A stretch of 64,000 bases of DNA from Nonomuraea solani (GCF_900108335.1 NZ_FNVT01000022.1:62001-126000); one strand, 5' to 3'. Numbered from the stretch's first letter, positions 1 through 9,050 are shown. A program made the numbers and translations. Notes: generated by a model not told the origin, from the letters alone.

Positions 1-1156
1 GCCGCCACCCGGCGGTCCAGTCGCGCAGCGCGGGGAAGAACACGTCGTCGCCCAGGGCCTGGCGCAGCGCGTGCAGGGTCAGCGCGCCGCGCTTGTAGAC
101 GCGGTCGTCGAACAGCACCGCCGGCCCGGGATCGGCCAGCACGAAGTCCTGCGGGAGCAGCGCGAGCCGCTGGTGCCAGCGGCTCGCGTGACCGTCGGCG
201 GACAGGCCGCCCGACCCCTCCGACCACAGCCACTCGGCGTAGGTCGCGAAGCCCTCCTGCAGCCAGATGTCGCTCCAGCAGGCCACGGTGAGACTGTTGC
301 CGAACCACTGGTGCGCCAGCTCGTGCGCGATCAGCCGTTCGGACCCGCGCACACCGTCGACATGGTTCCTGCCGAAGATCGACATGCCCTGTGCCTCGAC
401 CGGGATGTCCAGGTCGTCGTCGGCCACCACGACGGTGTAGCCCGCGAACGGGTAGGGCCCGAAGTGGTCGCCGAACAGTGCCATCATCTCGCCCTGCCGC
501 CCGAAGTCGTGGCGCACGCGGGTGGCCAGCCGAGCCGGATGGGCCAGCCGGATGCCGTCGATGTCGGTGAGCTGGTAGCGCCCGATCTGCACGCTCGCCA
601 GGTAGGTCGCCATCGGCTCGATCTGGTCGTAGATCCACGTCGTGGTCCCGGCCCCGCGCCGCCTGGCCACGAGCACGCCGTTCGCGATCACCTGGTACGG
701 CGACGCGGTCGTCACGGAGATCCGGTAGGACGCCTTGTCATCCGGCCGGTCGTTGCACGGGAACCACGAAGGCGCCCCGATCGGCTGCCCGGCGACGAGC
801 GCGCCGTCGGTCAGCTCCTCCCAGCCCAGCCCGCCCCACCGGCTCGGTACCGGTACGGGATTGCCCGAATAACGCACCTCGACCCCCGCGCGCGCCCCGG
901 CGGGCAGCGGCCTGGGCAGCGTGAGGCGCAGCTTGCCCTGGCCGTGCGTGTAGCGGGTGCGCACGCCGTCCACGGTGACGCCCGCGACCCGGAACCGGCC
1001 GAGGTCGAGGTCGAGCACGCCGAGCGGCTCAGCGGCCGCCACGGTCAGCCGGGCCGTGCCGTCGATCCGGTTGGCCGGGACGCGGTAGGCCAGCCTCAGG
1101 TCGTAGTGCGTGACGCCGTACCGGTGGTCGCCGTGACCCGGAAAATACGGCGTCAT
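1..1156 (-). CDS. M1 family metallopeptidase (aminopeptidase N-like), 3' end cut by window edge
   Basis: Zinc-dependent M1 aminopeptidase that would remove N-terminal residues from peptides. About 385 residues are visible. The zinc motif HELAHQWFG lies near residues 270-278 and is followed by WLQEGFATYAE, giving the HExxH-(18)-E arrangement of the family. The exopeptidase signature is less clear, the nearest match being VEAQGMS near residue 248. The N-terminal beta-rich domain is present and the C-terminal part lies beyond base 1. The ATG at 1154-1156 overlaps the TGA of the upstream synthetase (ATGA), so translation is probably coupled. No signal peptide is visible. M1 peptidases often neighbour Pls-like synthetases, but their role there is not known to me. 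Family call is firm; physiological substrate unknown. Confidence 0.9.
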   Translation of the reverse strand, partial: MTPYFPGHGDHRYGVTHYDLRLAYRVPANRIDGTARLTVAAAEPLGVLDLDLGRFRVAGVTVDGVRTRYTHGQGKLRLTLPRPLPAGARAGVEVRYSGNPVPVPSRWGGLGWEELTDGALVAGQPIGAPSWFPCNDRPDDKASYRISVTTASPYQVIANGVLVARRRGAGTTTWIYDQIEPMATYLASVQIGRYQLTDIDGIRLAHPARLATRVRHDFGRQGEMMALFGDHFGPYPFAGYTVVVADDDLDIPVEAQGMSIFGRNHVDGVRGSERLIAHELAHQWFGNSLTVACWSDIWLQEGFATYAEWLWSEGSGGLSADGHASRWHQRLALLPQDFVLADPGPAVLFDDRVYKRGALTLHALRQALGDDVFFPALRDWTAGWR

Positions 1157-4100
1157 CGCCACGCCGAGATGGGGTTGCCGAACCAGCGGGTGCGGGCCGG
1201 CACGTTCTCGCCGCGCATCACCAGAGAGGCCGGCCCGATCGTGGTGTCGGTGCCCACCCGGGCGGCCGGCAGCACCACACCGTGCGGGCCCAGCGTCGCG
1301 CCGTCGTCGAGGATGACCGTGTCCATGCTCATGACCCGGTCGTGGAAGAGATGTGTCTGCAGGACGCAGCCCCGGTTGACGCACGCGCCGTCGCCCAGGG
1401 TCACCAGGTCCGCCTCGGGCAGCCAGTACGTGTCACACGTGACCCCATGTCCAATGCGTGCCCCGAGCGAGCGCAGCCACACGTTCAGCGGCGCGGTTCC
1501 GAGCCACGGCTGCGCGAACCAGGGCGCCGCCAGCACCTCGACGAAGTTGTCCGCCAGCTCGTTGCGCCACACGAACGAGCTCCACAGCGGCTGGCTGCCC
1601 GCCTTGATGCGGCCGACCAGGGCCCACTTGGCGGCCGTCGCGACCGCCGCCGCGACCACGCCGGCGGCCGCCATGACCACGCCGCTCAGCGCGGCCGCCG
1701 CGGCGAAGCCGTAGCGTGCCGCGAGTGCCGCGAAGGCGGCGGCGACCAGGACGGCGAGCGCGACCGCGCACATGGCGGGCACCACGCGGAACGCCTCGAC
1801 GAGGGCCCGCGCCGCCTTGTAGCGGATGGGCGGGTCGTAGGTGCGGTTGCGGTCGCCCTCCTCGGCGGTGCGGTGCAGCTTCATGGGCGGCATACCCACG
1901 TAGGAGGAGCCGGACTTGGCCTTCTTCGGGGTCGCCGACAGCACGCCGACCAGGCCGTCCTTGGGCACCTTGCGGCCGGGGGCGGTCATGCCGGAGTTGC
2001 CGAGGAAGGCGCGCTTGCCGATGCGCGCCTCCGCGATGTGCATCCAGCCGCCGTCGAGCTCGTACGGCGCCACCATCGTGTCGTCGGCGAGGAAGGCCCC
2101 GTCGCCGACCGACGTCATGGAGGGCAGCGCGAGGACCGTGGACAGTTCGACGCCGCGGCCCACCTTCATGCCGAGCGCCCGCAGCCAGGCGGGGGTCAGG
2201 ACGCTGGCGTACAGGGGGAACAGCCAGACGCGGGCCGCGGCCATCAGCCGTCCCGTCGCCCACGCCTGCCACGCCTGGCGGCTGTGCACCGGGTGGTGCC
2301 CGGCGTGCAGGCCCAGGCCGAGCAGCCGCACGCTGACCAGCGTGACCAGGGCGAAGGCCGCCATTCCCGCGAGCGTCGCGAGGGGCACACCGGGCAGTGC
2401 GGACGTGAGGGCCGCGCCGAGCGTGCGCGCGTCGCGGGCGAACCAGGCCAGGATCGCCAGTCCGGCGCCGGCCGCGACCACCGGCAGCAGGCTGAGCACG
2501 ACGGCGGTGACGCCGTAGAGCGCCGCCCACAGCCGGGAGCGGGCGGCCCGCTCATCGGGGCGCGTCCGACGCGACTTGCCCTGCCTGAACGCCGGCGCGC
2601 CGGCCCAGAGGGCGCCAGCGGGCACGTTGCCCACGACCGCAGATCCGGGCGCCACCTGGGCGTTCTTGCCGATGCGCGCGCCGGGCAGCAGCGTGGCGCG
2701 GGAGCCGACGGTGGCGCCGGCGCCGATCCGGATCTCGCCGATGTGCAGGAGGTCGCCGTCGTACCAGTGGCCGCTGAGGTCCACCTCCTGCTCGACCGAC
2801 GCGCCCCTGCCCACCCTGAGCAGCCCGGTGACGGGCGGGGGCGAGTGCAGGTCGGCGTCCGCGCCCACCTGAGCGCCGAGCAGGCGGGCGTACCAGGTCA
2901 TCCAGGGCGCGCTGGCCAGGTCGGGGACGCCGAGCCTGGCCGCGAACTGCTCGGCGAACCACAGTCTCAGGTGTACGCCGCCACCGCGCGGGTGGCTGCC
3001 GGGCTTGACGCCGCGCAGCAGCGACCTGGCGAGCACGGCCGACAGGCTCATCCGGCCCATCGGGGTGATGAACACGAGCGCGCCGAGCGCCACCCACCAC
3101 CAGGACAGGGCGGGCGCCCACGCCGGCGCGAGCAGGTTGCCGAGCGCGGCCAGCGGCACGATCCAGCGCATCGCGCCGACGGTGAGCAGCGGGATCATGA
3201 GCAGCGTCTGGGCCAGCGCGGCCCGCCGGGGCATGGGGACCACGGGCGGCCGGGCGGGCTCGGGCTCGCCCCTGGCGGTCAGGAGCCCCGCCAGGCCGGC
3301 CAGGGTCGGCTGCGCGTACACGTCGCCGACCGCGATGTCCGGATAGTCGGGGCGCAACACGGAGACCAGCCGGGCCGCGGCCAGGCTGGTGCCGCCGGCG
3401 GCGAAGAAGTCGGCGCCGGGGCCGTCGGGCGCGACGCCCAGGATGGCGGTCCAGCGCTCGGCCAGCAGTTCTTCAGTGGGGCTCAGCCCGTCGAGCGGCG
3501 TGGTCTGCTCGGTCAGCGGCCAGGGCAGCGCGTCGCGGTCGATCTTGCCCGAGGTCCTGGTCGGGAGCGACTCGACGGGCGCCAGGCGCGGCACCAGGGC
3601 CGCGGGCAGCGAGTCGGCGAGCAGGTCACGCGCCTCGTCCGTGTCGAAGCCGGGGCCGGTGACGATGTATCCGACGAGCACCTGGTGCCCGCCGCCCGCG
3701 GTGCGGACGGCGGCGGCCGCGCCGGTGACGCCGGGCAGCGCCTGCAGCGCGGCGTCCACCTCGCCCAGCTCGATCCGGCGCCCGCCCAGTTTCACCTGGT
3801 CGTCGGCCCGGCCGACGAAGACGAGGCCCTCGGGGTCGGCCCGCACCAGGTCACCGCTGCGGTAGGCGCGTTCCCAGCCCAGCGACGGCAGCGGCGCGTA
3901 CTTCTCGGCGTCCTTGACCGGGTCGAGGTAGCGGGCCAGGCCCACGCCCCCGATGACCAGCTCGCCGGTCTCCCCCATGTCGACCGGCTCGCCCGAGCCG
4001 CCGACCACCGCCAGGTCCCATCCGTCGAGGGGCAGGCCGATGCGTACGGGCTGGTCGCCGGTGAGCCGCGCGGCGGAGGCCACCACGGTCGCCTCGGTGG

Positions 4101-4989
4101 GCCCGTAGGTGTTCCACACCTCCCGACCCGGTACGGCCAGCCGCTCGGCCAGCTCGGGCGGGCACGCCTCGCCGCCGAAGATGAGCAGCCTGATCCCGCC
4201 GAGGTGCTCGGCGGGCCAGAGCGCGGCCAGCGTCGGAACGGTCGAGACGACCGTGATGCCCCTTTCGGCCAGCCAGGGGCCGAGGTCCATCCCGGTGCGC
4301 ACGAGGCATCGGGGCGCGGGCACGAGGCAGGCGCCGTGCCGCCAGGCCAGCCACATCTCCTCGCACGAGGCGTCGAAGGCCACCGACAGCCCGGCCAGCA
4401 CCCGGTCGCCGGGGCCGAGCGGGCGTTCCCGCAGGAAGAGTTCCGCTTCGGCGTCGGCGAACGCGGCCGCGGAGCGGTGCGTCACCGCGACGCCCTTCGG
4501 CTTGCCGGTGGAGCCGGAGGTGAAGATGATCCAGGCGTCGTCGCCGGGACCGGGCGGGCCCCCATCGTTCTTGCCTTCGAGCACGGTCAGCTTGTCGGTG
4601 ATGACGGCGTGCACGCCGGCCTCGGTGAACACAAGCTCGGCGCGCTCGTCGGGGTCGTCGGCGTCCACCGGCACGTAGGCGGCACCGGCCGCGAGCACGG
4701 CGAGGATGGAGACGTAGAGCTCGGCGGTGCCCGACACGACGCGCACGCCCACCCGGGCGCCGCGGCCGATCCCGGCCTCCGCCAGCTCGGCGGCCACCCG
4801 GTCGACCTCGGCGCGCAGGGCGCGGTAGCCGAGGGACACGGTGCCGTCGTCGAGCGCGGGCGCCTCAGGATGCAGGCGTACGCTTTCGTCGAGAATGTCG
4901 AGCAACGTACGGGGTGACGGCGCCAGCAGGCCCGCGGGATAGACCGCGGCGGCGGTTCTGGGCTTTAACCCGGTCGTGTCGGTACGCAA
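1153..4989 (-). CDS. Pls/PosA-type nonribosomal peptide synthetase: A-T-membrane/left-handed beta-helix protein
   Basis: A 1278-residue single-module synthetase. The adenylation domain covers about residues 30-500, with P-loop motif FTSGSTGKPKG, core FDASCEEMW, NTYGPTEATV and GRADDQVKLGGRRIE. A carrier domain follows near 505-570, with GGTSLAAARL carrying the phosphopantetheine serine. The rest has several hydrophobic segments between blocks of hexapeptide acyltransferase repeats (for example GKNAQVAPGSAVVG), the terminal region of the epsilon-poly-lysine synthetase (Pls)/PosA family. Such enzymes activate one amino acid and polymerise or transfer it at the membrane. The substrate cannot be read safely. 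Translation probably starts at TTG 4989, behind GGGAG. It overlaps the M1 peptidase gene by four bases. Confidence 0.85.
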   Translation of the reverse strand: MRTDTTGLKPRTAAAVYPAGLLAPSPRTLLDILDESVRLHPEAPALDDGTVSLGYRALRAEVDRVAAELAEAGIGRGARVGVRVVSGTAELYVSILAVLAAGAAYVPVDADDPDERAELVFTEAGVHAVITDKLTVLEGKNDGGPPGPGDDAWIIFTSGSTGKPKGVAVTHRSAAAFADAEAELFLRERPLGPGDRVLAGLSVAFDASCEEMWLAWRHGACLVPAPRCLVRTGMDLGPWLAERGITVVSTVPTLAALWPAEHLGGIRLLIFGGEACPPELAERLAVPGREVWNTYGPTEATVVASAARLTGDQPVRIGLPLDGWDLAVVGGSGEPVDMGETGELVIGGVGLARYLDPVKDAEKYAPLPSLGWERAYRSGDLVRADPEGLVFVGRADDQVKLGGRRIELGEVDAALQALPGVTGAAAAVRTAGGGHQVLVGYIVTGPGFDTDEARDLLADSLPAALVPRLAPVESLPTRTSGKIDRDALPWPLTEQTTPLDGLSPTEELLAERWTAILGVAPDGPGADFFAAGGTSLAAARLVSVLRPDYPDIAVGDVYAQPTLAGLAGLLTARGEPEPARPPVVPMPRRAALAQTLLMIPLLTVGAMRWIVPLAALGNLLAPAWAPALSWWWVALGALVFITPMGRMSLSAVLARSLLRGVKPGSHPRGGGVHLRLWFAEQFAARLGVPDLASAPWMTWYARLLGAQVGADADLHSPPPVTGLLRVGRGASVEQEVDLSGHWYDGDLLHIGEIRIGAGATVGSRATLLPGARIGKNAQVAPGSAVVGNVPAGALWAGAPAFRQGKSRRTRPDERAARSRLWAALYGVTAVVLSLLPVVAAGAGLAILAWFARDARTLGAALTSALPGVPLATLAGMAAFALVTLVSVRLLGLGLHAGHHPVHSRQAWQAWATGRLMAAARVWLFPLYASVLTPAWLRALGMKVGRGVELSTVLALPSMTSVGDGAFLADDTMVAPYELDGGWMHIAEARIGKRAFLGNSGMTAPGRKVPKDGLVGVLSATPKKAKSGSSYVGMPPMKLHRTAEEGDRNRTYDPPIRYKAARALVEAFRVVPAMCAVALAVLVAAAFAALAARYGFAAAAALSGVVMAAAGVVAAAVATAAKWALVGRIKAGSQPLWSSFVWRNELADNFVEVLAAPWFAQPWLGTAPLNVWLRSLGARIGHGVTCDTYWLPEADLVTLGDGACVNRGCVLQTHLFHDRVMSMDTVILDDGATLGPHGVVLPAARVGTDTTIGPASLVMRGENVPARTRWFGNPISAWR

Positions 4990-5146
4990 ACGCTGCTCCC
5001 TGTGTCAGGCGGGCGGTCTCCGTGCGCAGCATTCGTACCATCCGCCACCGTGGTGGCCCTTCATGCCACCCCGTCCCCAACGACCCCAGTGGCCGATCGT
5101 ATTCCGCTCCACCTTCCGCCAGGCGTCAGCGTACGCCCGTCCGGTG

Positions 5147-5779
5147 TCAGTAACGGTTCATCTTCGAGTCCAGGGCCAGCCCCGCGTCGATCACCTTCGC
5201 CGGCACCCCCTTGATGCCCATCTGGTCCTTGGCGATCTGCCCGAGGGTGGGCAGGCTCTTGCGGTCCGGCCAGGTCTCGGGCTTCCACAGGGAGGCGCGC
5301 AGGAACGCCTTGGCGCAGTGCATGTACAGCTCTTCGACGTCGATGAGGATCGCCAGCCGGGGCCGCTTGTTCTGGACCACCAGGTCGTCGAAGAACGGCG
5401 CGTCCGACACGAGCGTCGCGCGCCCGTTCACCCGCAGGGTCTCGTTCATGCCGGGCACGATGAACAGCAGCCCGGCGTGGGGGTTGCGCAGCACGTTGCG
5501 GAGGCTGTCGAGCCGCTGGTTGCCCGGCCGGTCGGCGAGCACGAGGCGGTGGTCGTCGAGCACCAGCACCGACCCGGCGGGGTCGCCCCGGGGTGAGACG
5601 TCGCAGGTCCCGTCCGAGTTCGAGGTCGCTAGGAGGACGAACGGGGAGTGGGCGATGATCGTGCGCGCGTGGGCGTCGATCCGGGCGATGTCCTTGTCCC
5701 AGATGGTCTGCGGCGGCTCTTTCACGATCGCGCGGAGCTCGGCCTCGGTCGCCACCGTACGGATCTCAGAAGGATTCAT
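5147..5779 (-). CDS. Pyridoxamine 5'-phosphate oxidase-fold flavin-binding protein (MSMEG_1061-like)
   Basis: A 210-residue protein with the split-barrel PPOX fold. It shows the family pattern of an N-terminal helical segment followed by SPFVLLATSNSDGTCDVSPRGD and VLDDHRLVLADRPGNQRLDSL, typical of the FMN-binding PPOX subgroup named after MSMEG_1061. Such proteins bind FMN or F420 and act as small-molecule reductases or oxidases; the substrate is unknown here. The ATG at 5777-5779 has no clear Shine-Dalgarno sequence. A TAGCCT hexamer six bases upstream fits a leaderless promoter and lies inside a candidate iron box (separate entry). It is divergent from the DUF4291 gene. Confidence 0.8.
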   Translation of the reverse strand: MNPSEIRTVATEAELRAIVKEPPQTIWDKDIARIDAHARTIIAHSPFVLLATSNSDGTCDVSPRGDPAGSVLVLDDHRLVLADRPGNQRLDSLRNVLRNPHAGLLFIVPGMNETLRVNGRATLVSDAPFFDDLVVQNKRPRLAILIDVEELYMHCAKAFLRASLWKPETWPDRKSLPTLGQIAKDQMGIKGVPAKVIDAGLALDSKMNRY

Positions 5780-5797
5780 AAGGAAAGGCTAACCTTA
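5779..5797 (-). promoter_or_regulatory. Candidate IdeR/DmdR (DtxR-family) iron box at the PPOX gene start
   Basis: Compared by eye with the 19-base DtxR/IdeR consensus (TTAGGTTAGGCTAACCTAA), the plus strand here (TAAGGAAAGGCTAACCTTA) agrees at 15 of 19 positions, including the whole core AGGCTAACCT. It touches the first base of the start codon and covers the proposed -10 of a leaderless transcript, where repressor binding would block transcription. It could also serve the divergent DUF4291 gene. Confidence 0.5.
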
Positions 5798-5841
5798 GTC
5801 GAAGGAAATCCGTTCGCGGCGGCCGTGGCGCGGATGGCAGG

Positions 5842-6414
5842 GTGCCGGGCATGGCGCCCCAGTATCAGATTCGTGCCGACCACGACGCTCGCACGATCGT
5901 GGTCTACCAGGCGTACTCCCCCGCCATCGCCGACGCGGCGCTGCGGGCGGGACGGTTCGTCGCGCCGTTCTCGTTCCGGCGCATGACGTGGATCAAGCCC
6001 TCGTTCCTGTGGCTGATGCACCGCAGCAACTGGGCCCGCAAGCCCGGCCAGGAGCGCGTGCTCGCGGTGCGGATGACCCGGGAGGGCTGGGAGGAGGCGC
6101 TGTCCCAGGCCGTGCCGACGACCGCCGACCCGGAGGACGTGGCGCGGGCGGCCGTGCACGTGCAGTGGGACCCGGAGCGCTCCCCGCGCGGAGCGGCGCT
6201 GAACCACTACAGCATCCAGGTCGGCATCGGCCGCCACTTGATCCGTACGTTCGCCGACGAGTGGATCGTCGGTCTCGCCGACCTCACCCCGCAGGTGCGC
6301 AAGGCCGCGGCGCTGGTCCAGGGCGGCCGGGCCGCGCAGGCGCAGCGGCTGTTCCCGCCGGAGCGCGTCTACGCGCTGCCCCCGGCGCTGGAGGATCGCC
6401 TGGCGCCCCGATGA
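5842..6414 (+). CDS. DUF4291 domain protein
   Basis: A 190-residue protein matching the DUF4291 family over its full length. Recognisable conserved stretches are IVVYQAYSPAIADAAL, SFRRMTWIKPSFLWLMHRS and VQWDPERSPRG. The family's function is not established and nothing here adds to it. The protein is predicted soluble, without signal peptide. Translation may start at GTG 5842 or ATG 5851; neither has a strong ribosome binding site. It is divergent from the PPOX gene (62-base gap) and convergent with the secreted-protein gene, from which a strong hairpin separates it. Confidence 0.8.
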   Translation: MPGMAPQYQIRADHDARTIVVYQAYSPAIADAALRAGRFVAPFSFRRMTWIKPSFLWLMHRSNWARKPGQERVLAVRMTREGWEEALSQAVPTTADPEDVARAAVHVQWDPERSPRGAALNHYSIQVGIGRHLIRTFADEWIVGLADLTPQVRKAAALVQGGRAAQAQRLFPPERVYALPPALEDRLAPR

Positions 6415-6422
6415 GACGCGCC

Positions 6423-6455
6423 GGCCCGCACCGGCCCCCAAGGTCGGTGCGGGCC
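6423..6455. terminator. Hairpin between convergent genes, likely bidirectional terminator
   Basis: Perfect 11-base arms GGCCCGCACCG (6423-6433) and CGGTGCGGGCC (6445-6455) flank an 11-base loop. It sits in the 51-base gap between the convergent DUF4291 and secreted-protein genes. There is no T-tract, which is common in high-GC actinomycetes. Confidence 0.65.
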
Positions 6456-6465
6456 CCGAGCGGGG

Positions 6466-6846
6466 TCAGGCCGGGCAGTTCGCCTTCTTCTTGGTGATGA
6501 CCACCTTGTCCGGCATGGAGTTGTCGATCTTCTTCTTGCCGCTGGTCCGCGGGTTGACCGAGAAGCACTTCCAGAAGAAGTCGTGGTTCTGTTTCACGAA
6601 CTTCAGCTCGATCCAGCGCTTCTGGTTGCAGTGGTTGTTGAAGTACACGGTGGTGGAGACGTTGCCGTCGCCCCAGGAGGCGTTGATCCTCTTGCCTCTC
6701 GGCGACGTACAGGCGGCGGAGGCCCGGTGGACGCTCTGCGTCTGGGCCACGGAGGTGTGCGAAGACTGGGCGGACGCGGTCGACGGAACGGTCAGCAGCG
6801 CGAAGGCGGCGCCGAATCCGGCCACCGCGGGGACGAGCTTCCTCAT
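6466..6846 (-). CDS. Small secreted protein of unknown function
   Basis: A 126-residue protein with a typical Sec signal peptide: basic MRK, a hydrophobic stretch, and a likely cut after STASA near residue 26. The mature part is about 100 residues with four cysteines, at CTSPRGK, HCNQK, KCFS and the near-terminal NCPA, which could form two disulfides. It is lysine-rich at the C terminus. I do not recognise the family. It resembles in size and style the other small secreted proteins in this window (19.6-20.0 and 26.0-26.8 kb) but is not clearly their homologue. The start follows GGAGAAG. Confidence 0.75.
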   Translation of the reverse strand: MRKLVPAVAGFGAAFALLTVPSTASAQSSHTSVAQTQSVHRASAACTSPRGKRINASWGDGNVSTTVYFNNHCNQKRWIELKFVKQNHDFFWKCFSVNPRTSGKKKIDNSMPDKVVITKKKANCPA

Positions 6847-6948
6847 GATCCTTCTCCTGTCTCGGTGCGTACGGCCCCGGCCCGCTCTCGTGCCGCCGGG
6901 GCTCGCTCCCCACGCTCACCGGCGGCCCCGGCGGACGGCAAGGGATCT

Positions 6949-6992
6949 TTGTCCGGCGTCCGTCCAGCAATCTTTGGACGGACGCCGGACAA
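6949..6992 (-). terminator. Strong terminator of the PepSY gene
   Basis: Perfect 18-base arms TTGTCCGGCGTCCGTCCA (6949-6966) and TGGACGGACGCCGGACAA (6975-6992) flank an 8-base loop. It begins five bases after the PepSY stop codon, the position expected for an intrinsic terminator of the leftward transcript. The T-rich stretch TTGT/ATCTTT falls at the end of the stem. Confidence 0.85.
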
Positions 6993-6997
6993 TGGAT

Positions 6998-8353
6998 TCA
7001 CCGAGGTCCGGCGGCCCTGCGCCCCAGGAGAAGGTCGATCACGAGGAACACCAGCAGGCTGATCCCCATCAACGGCAGGAAGATCCCCACGCCCACGGCG
7101 AGCAGCGCCAGCAGCCCCACCGGCGTCCGGCCCACCTGCCGCCAGGCGCCCCGCGCGGGTGCCACGGCCAGGCCGCCGGCGGCGGGGCGGCGGCGCCACC
7201 ACATCCGGTAGCCGAGCACGATCAGCGTGATGAGCCCGGCGGCCACCCCCATGAGCACGATCTGGTTCGCCAGGCCGAACAGCAGGCCCATGTGCCCGTC
7301 GATGCCCCAGCGGGTCAGCTTGGCGGCCAGCGGGAAGTCGGCGAAGCGCAGTTCGCCGCTCACCTGGCCGGTGGCGGAGTCGACCGCGACCTGGTCCAGG
7401 CGCACCGGCCACTGCTTGTCGATCTCCTTCACCACGTAGGCGCCGCCGGACTCGGCCGGCCAGACGATCTCCAGCGGGCCGGACAGCCCCTTGCCCGCGG
7501 CCGTCTGGGCGACGCGGTCGACGCTGATCGCGGAGGTGGTCTCCTGCTGGTGGGCGCCCGGGGTGTGCGCGGCGTGGTCGCCGGCCGACGTGGAGATCGC
7601 CGGGGTCGACCAGCCGAGGGCGGTACGCAGGTCGTCGACGTTCTCGCCGGCGTACTTGGACCAGGTCAGACCGGTGGCGGACAGGAAGAGCAGGCCGAGC
7701 ACCACCCACACGCCGACCGAGCCGTGCCAGGACATGGTGCGCCGCAGGCCCGTGGTGCCGCGTTCGGGCAGGAACCGCCGCCGGCGCCCGGTCGCCCACA
7801 GCACCAGCCCGCCGAGGGCCACCACCCAGAGCCAGCTCGCCGCCAGCTCGCTGTAGATCCGTCCGGGCTCGCCCAGGTGCAGGTGGCGGTGCAGGTTCGA
7901 GATCCACGCCCGTACGGGGAGCGCGCCGGAGCTGCCGTAGCTCTCCAGCCTCCCGCGTACCTGGGCGGTGTGCGGATCGACGAAGACGGCCAGCTTGGTG
8001 CTCTCGGCCAGGCCGGGCACGTCGAGCAGCACCCTGGTGCTCTGCCCGGCCTCGACGCCGGGCTGTACCGCGCTGACCTTGCCCTGCGGCTGCGCCGCCC
8101 GCGCCGCCGCGACCTGCTGGGTCAGGGGCAGCCGGGCCTGGCCGGCCGGTGCGGTCAGCTCGTGCTGGTAGACGAGTTTCTCGATCTGGAACGAGGCCGC
8201 GTACAGCAGCCCGGTGGTCGCGGCGACCAGGAGGAAGGGGGCGATGAGGAGCCCGGCGTAGAAGTGCAGCCGCAGCACGAGGGGGCGCAGGCCCGCCCGG
8301 CGCGGCGCGCCGGGCTCCGTCACGGGGGTGGGCGGGACGTCGATGGAGGTCAT
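6998..8353 (-). CDS. PepSY-associated transmembrane protein
   Basis: A 451-residue inner-membrane protein of the PepSY-TM family. The first membrane helix lies around residues 25-50 (LRLHFYAGLLIAPFLLVAAT). A large extracytoplasmic region with PepSY-like stretches follows, then a helix near residue 200 and further helices towards the C terminus, including LLALLAVGVGIFLPLMG. Family members are linked to iron-siderophore uptake, heme or copper handling and extracytoplasmic reduction; I cannot choose between them. A histidine-rich patch in the luminal domain (GDHAAHTPGAHQ) may bind metal. I start at ATG 8353 behind GGAGA rather than the longer upstream reading, whose extra N terminus is basic and unlike the family. 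A strong hairpin follows the stop. Confidence 0.85.
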   Translation of the reverse strand: MTSIDVPPTPVTEPGAPRRAGLRPLVLRLHFYAGLLIAPFLLVAATTGLLYAASFQIEKLVYQHELTAPAGQARLPLTQQVAAARAAQPQGKVSAVQPGVEAGQSTRVLLDVPGLAESTKLAVFVDPHTAQVRGRLESYGSSGALPVRAWISNLHRHLHLGEPGRIYSELAASWLWVVALGGLVLWATGRRRRFLPERGTTGLRRTMSWHGSVGVWVVLGLLFLSATGLTWSKYAGENVDDLRTALGWSTPAISTSAGDHAAHTPGAHQQETTSAISVDRVAQTAAGKGLSGPLEIVWPAESGGAYVVKEIDKQWPVRLDQVAVDSATGQVSGELRFADFPLAAKLTRWGIDGHMGLLFGLANQIVLMGVAAGLITLIVLGYRMWWRRRPAAGGLAVAPARGAWRQVGRTPVGLLALLAVGVGIFLPLMGISLLVFLVIDLLLGRRAAGPR

Positions 8354-8483
8354 GAAGGCGTTTCTCCGTTCAGCGAGAGCGCGGAAGCGCGACGTCTCGG
8401 AAGACAGCTCGAAAGCGCGCCGCCGCGGAAAAGGCGGCCGCGCGGGAACGACCGCGCGACGAGACCGCGCGGCCCGAAACCGA

Positions 8484-9050
8484 TCAGCTAACGGAGAAAG
8501 AGAGCGGCGGCCCACGCCGGGACACGCACGCGGCGAACGGCGACCGCCGCCGCCACACGGGGGCGGCCCAGGCGACCGCGTGCCTGGCCACGGCCGGTAC
8601 GCCGGCCACGACGAGCAGCGCGACCCAGAACCCGGCCAGCACCGCGACGGCCAGGTGCAGCAGCATCGCCAGGCCCGATTCGCCCCGCGACAGCCACCAC
8701 GCGGACCCGACCGCGGCCACCGCGTGGACCAGCAGCATCCCGAGCCCGATCCCGAGCCCGCCGGCGTGCCCGTGCGGGTTCTGCGCCATCACGGACGGCA
8801 GGGTGCCGCCGAACAGGTGGTGCATGCCGTACTCGGCGGCGAAGCACGCGCCCAGCAGCACGTTCATGCCGCGCGGGCGGCCACCGAGCAGGTACGCGCC
8901 CGCCCAGGCCACCGCCAGCGCGACGGCCATCCGCCCAAGGTGCACGACCGTGCCCCCGGCCAGCACGTGCAGGGCCGCCGACACCAGCACGCACGCCCCC
9001 GCGAACGAGGAGGCACGCAACGCGCGCCAGAGAGGTCGGCCGACATGCAC
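8484..9050 (-). CDS. Integral membrane protein of unknown function
   Basis: A 188-residue protein with about five hydrophobic helices, a short cytoplasmic N terminus and a basic C terminus. A histidine-containing loop in the middle (YGMHHLFGGTL, then NPHGHAGG) stands out, since such loops can bind metal. I do not recognise the family. It lies 130 bases upstream of the PepSY gene on the same strand, and the pair may be one transcription unit for metal or redox handling; this is inference from position. Another reading frame over the same bases was rejected because it lacks a membrane-protein pattern and is arginine-rich. Confidence 0.65.
   Translation of the reverse strand: MHVGRPLWRALRASSFAGACVLVSAALHVLAGGTVVHLGRMAVALAVAWAGAYLLGGRPRGMNVLLGACFAAEYGMHHLFGGTLPSVMAQNPHGHAGGLGIGLGMLLVHAVAAVGSAWWLSRGESGLAMLLHLAVAVLAGFWVALLVVAGVPAVARHAVAWAAPVWRRRSPFAACVSRRGPPLSFSVS

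Noticed and set aside
1282..4917. 1211-codon open frame on the plus strand opposite the Pls-like synthetase
   Set aside because: It is rich in arginine, glycine and histidine without domain features, while the minus strand has a full A-T-membrane protein. Long antisense frames are expected at this GC content.
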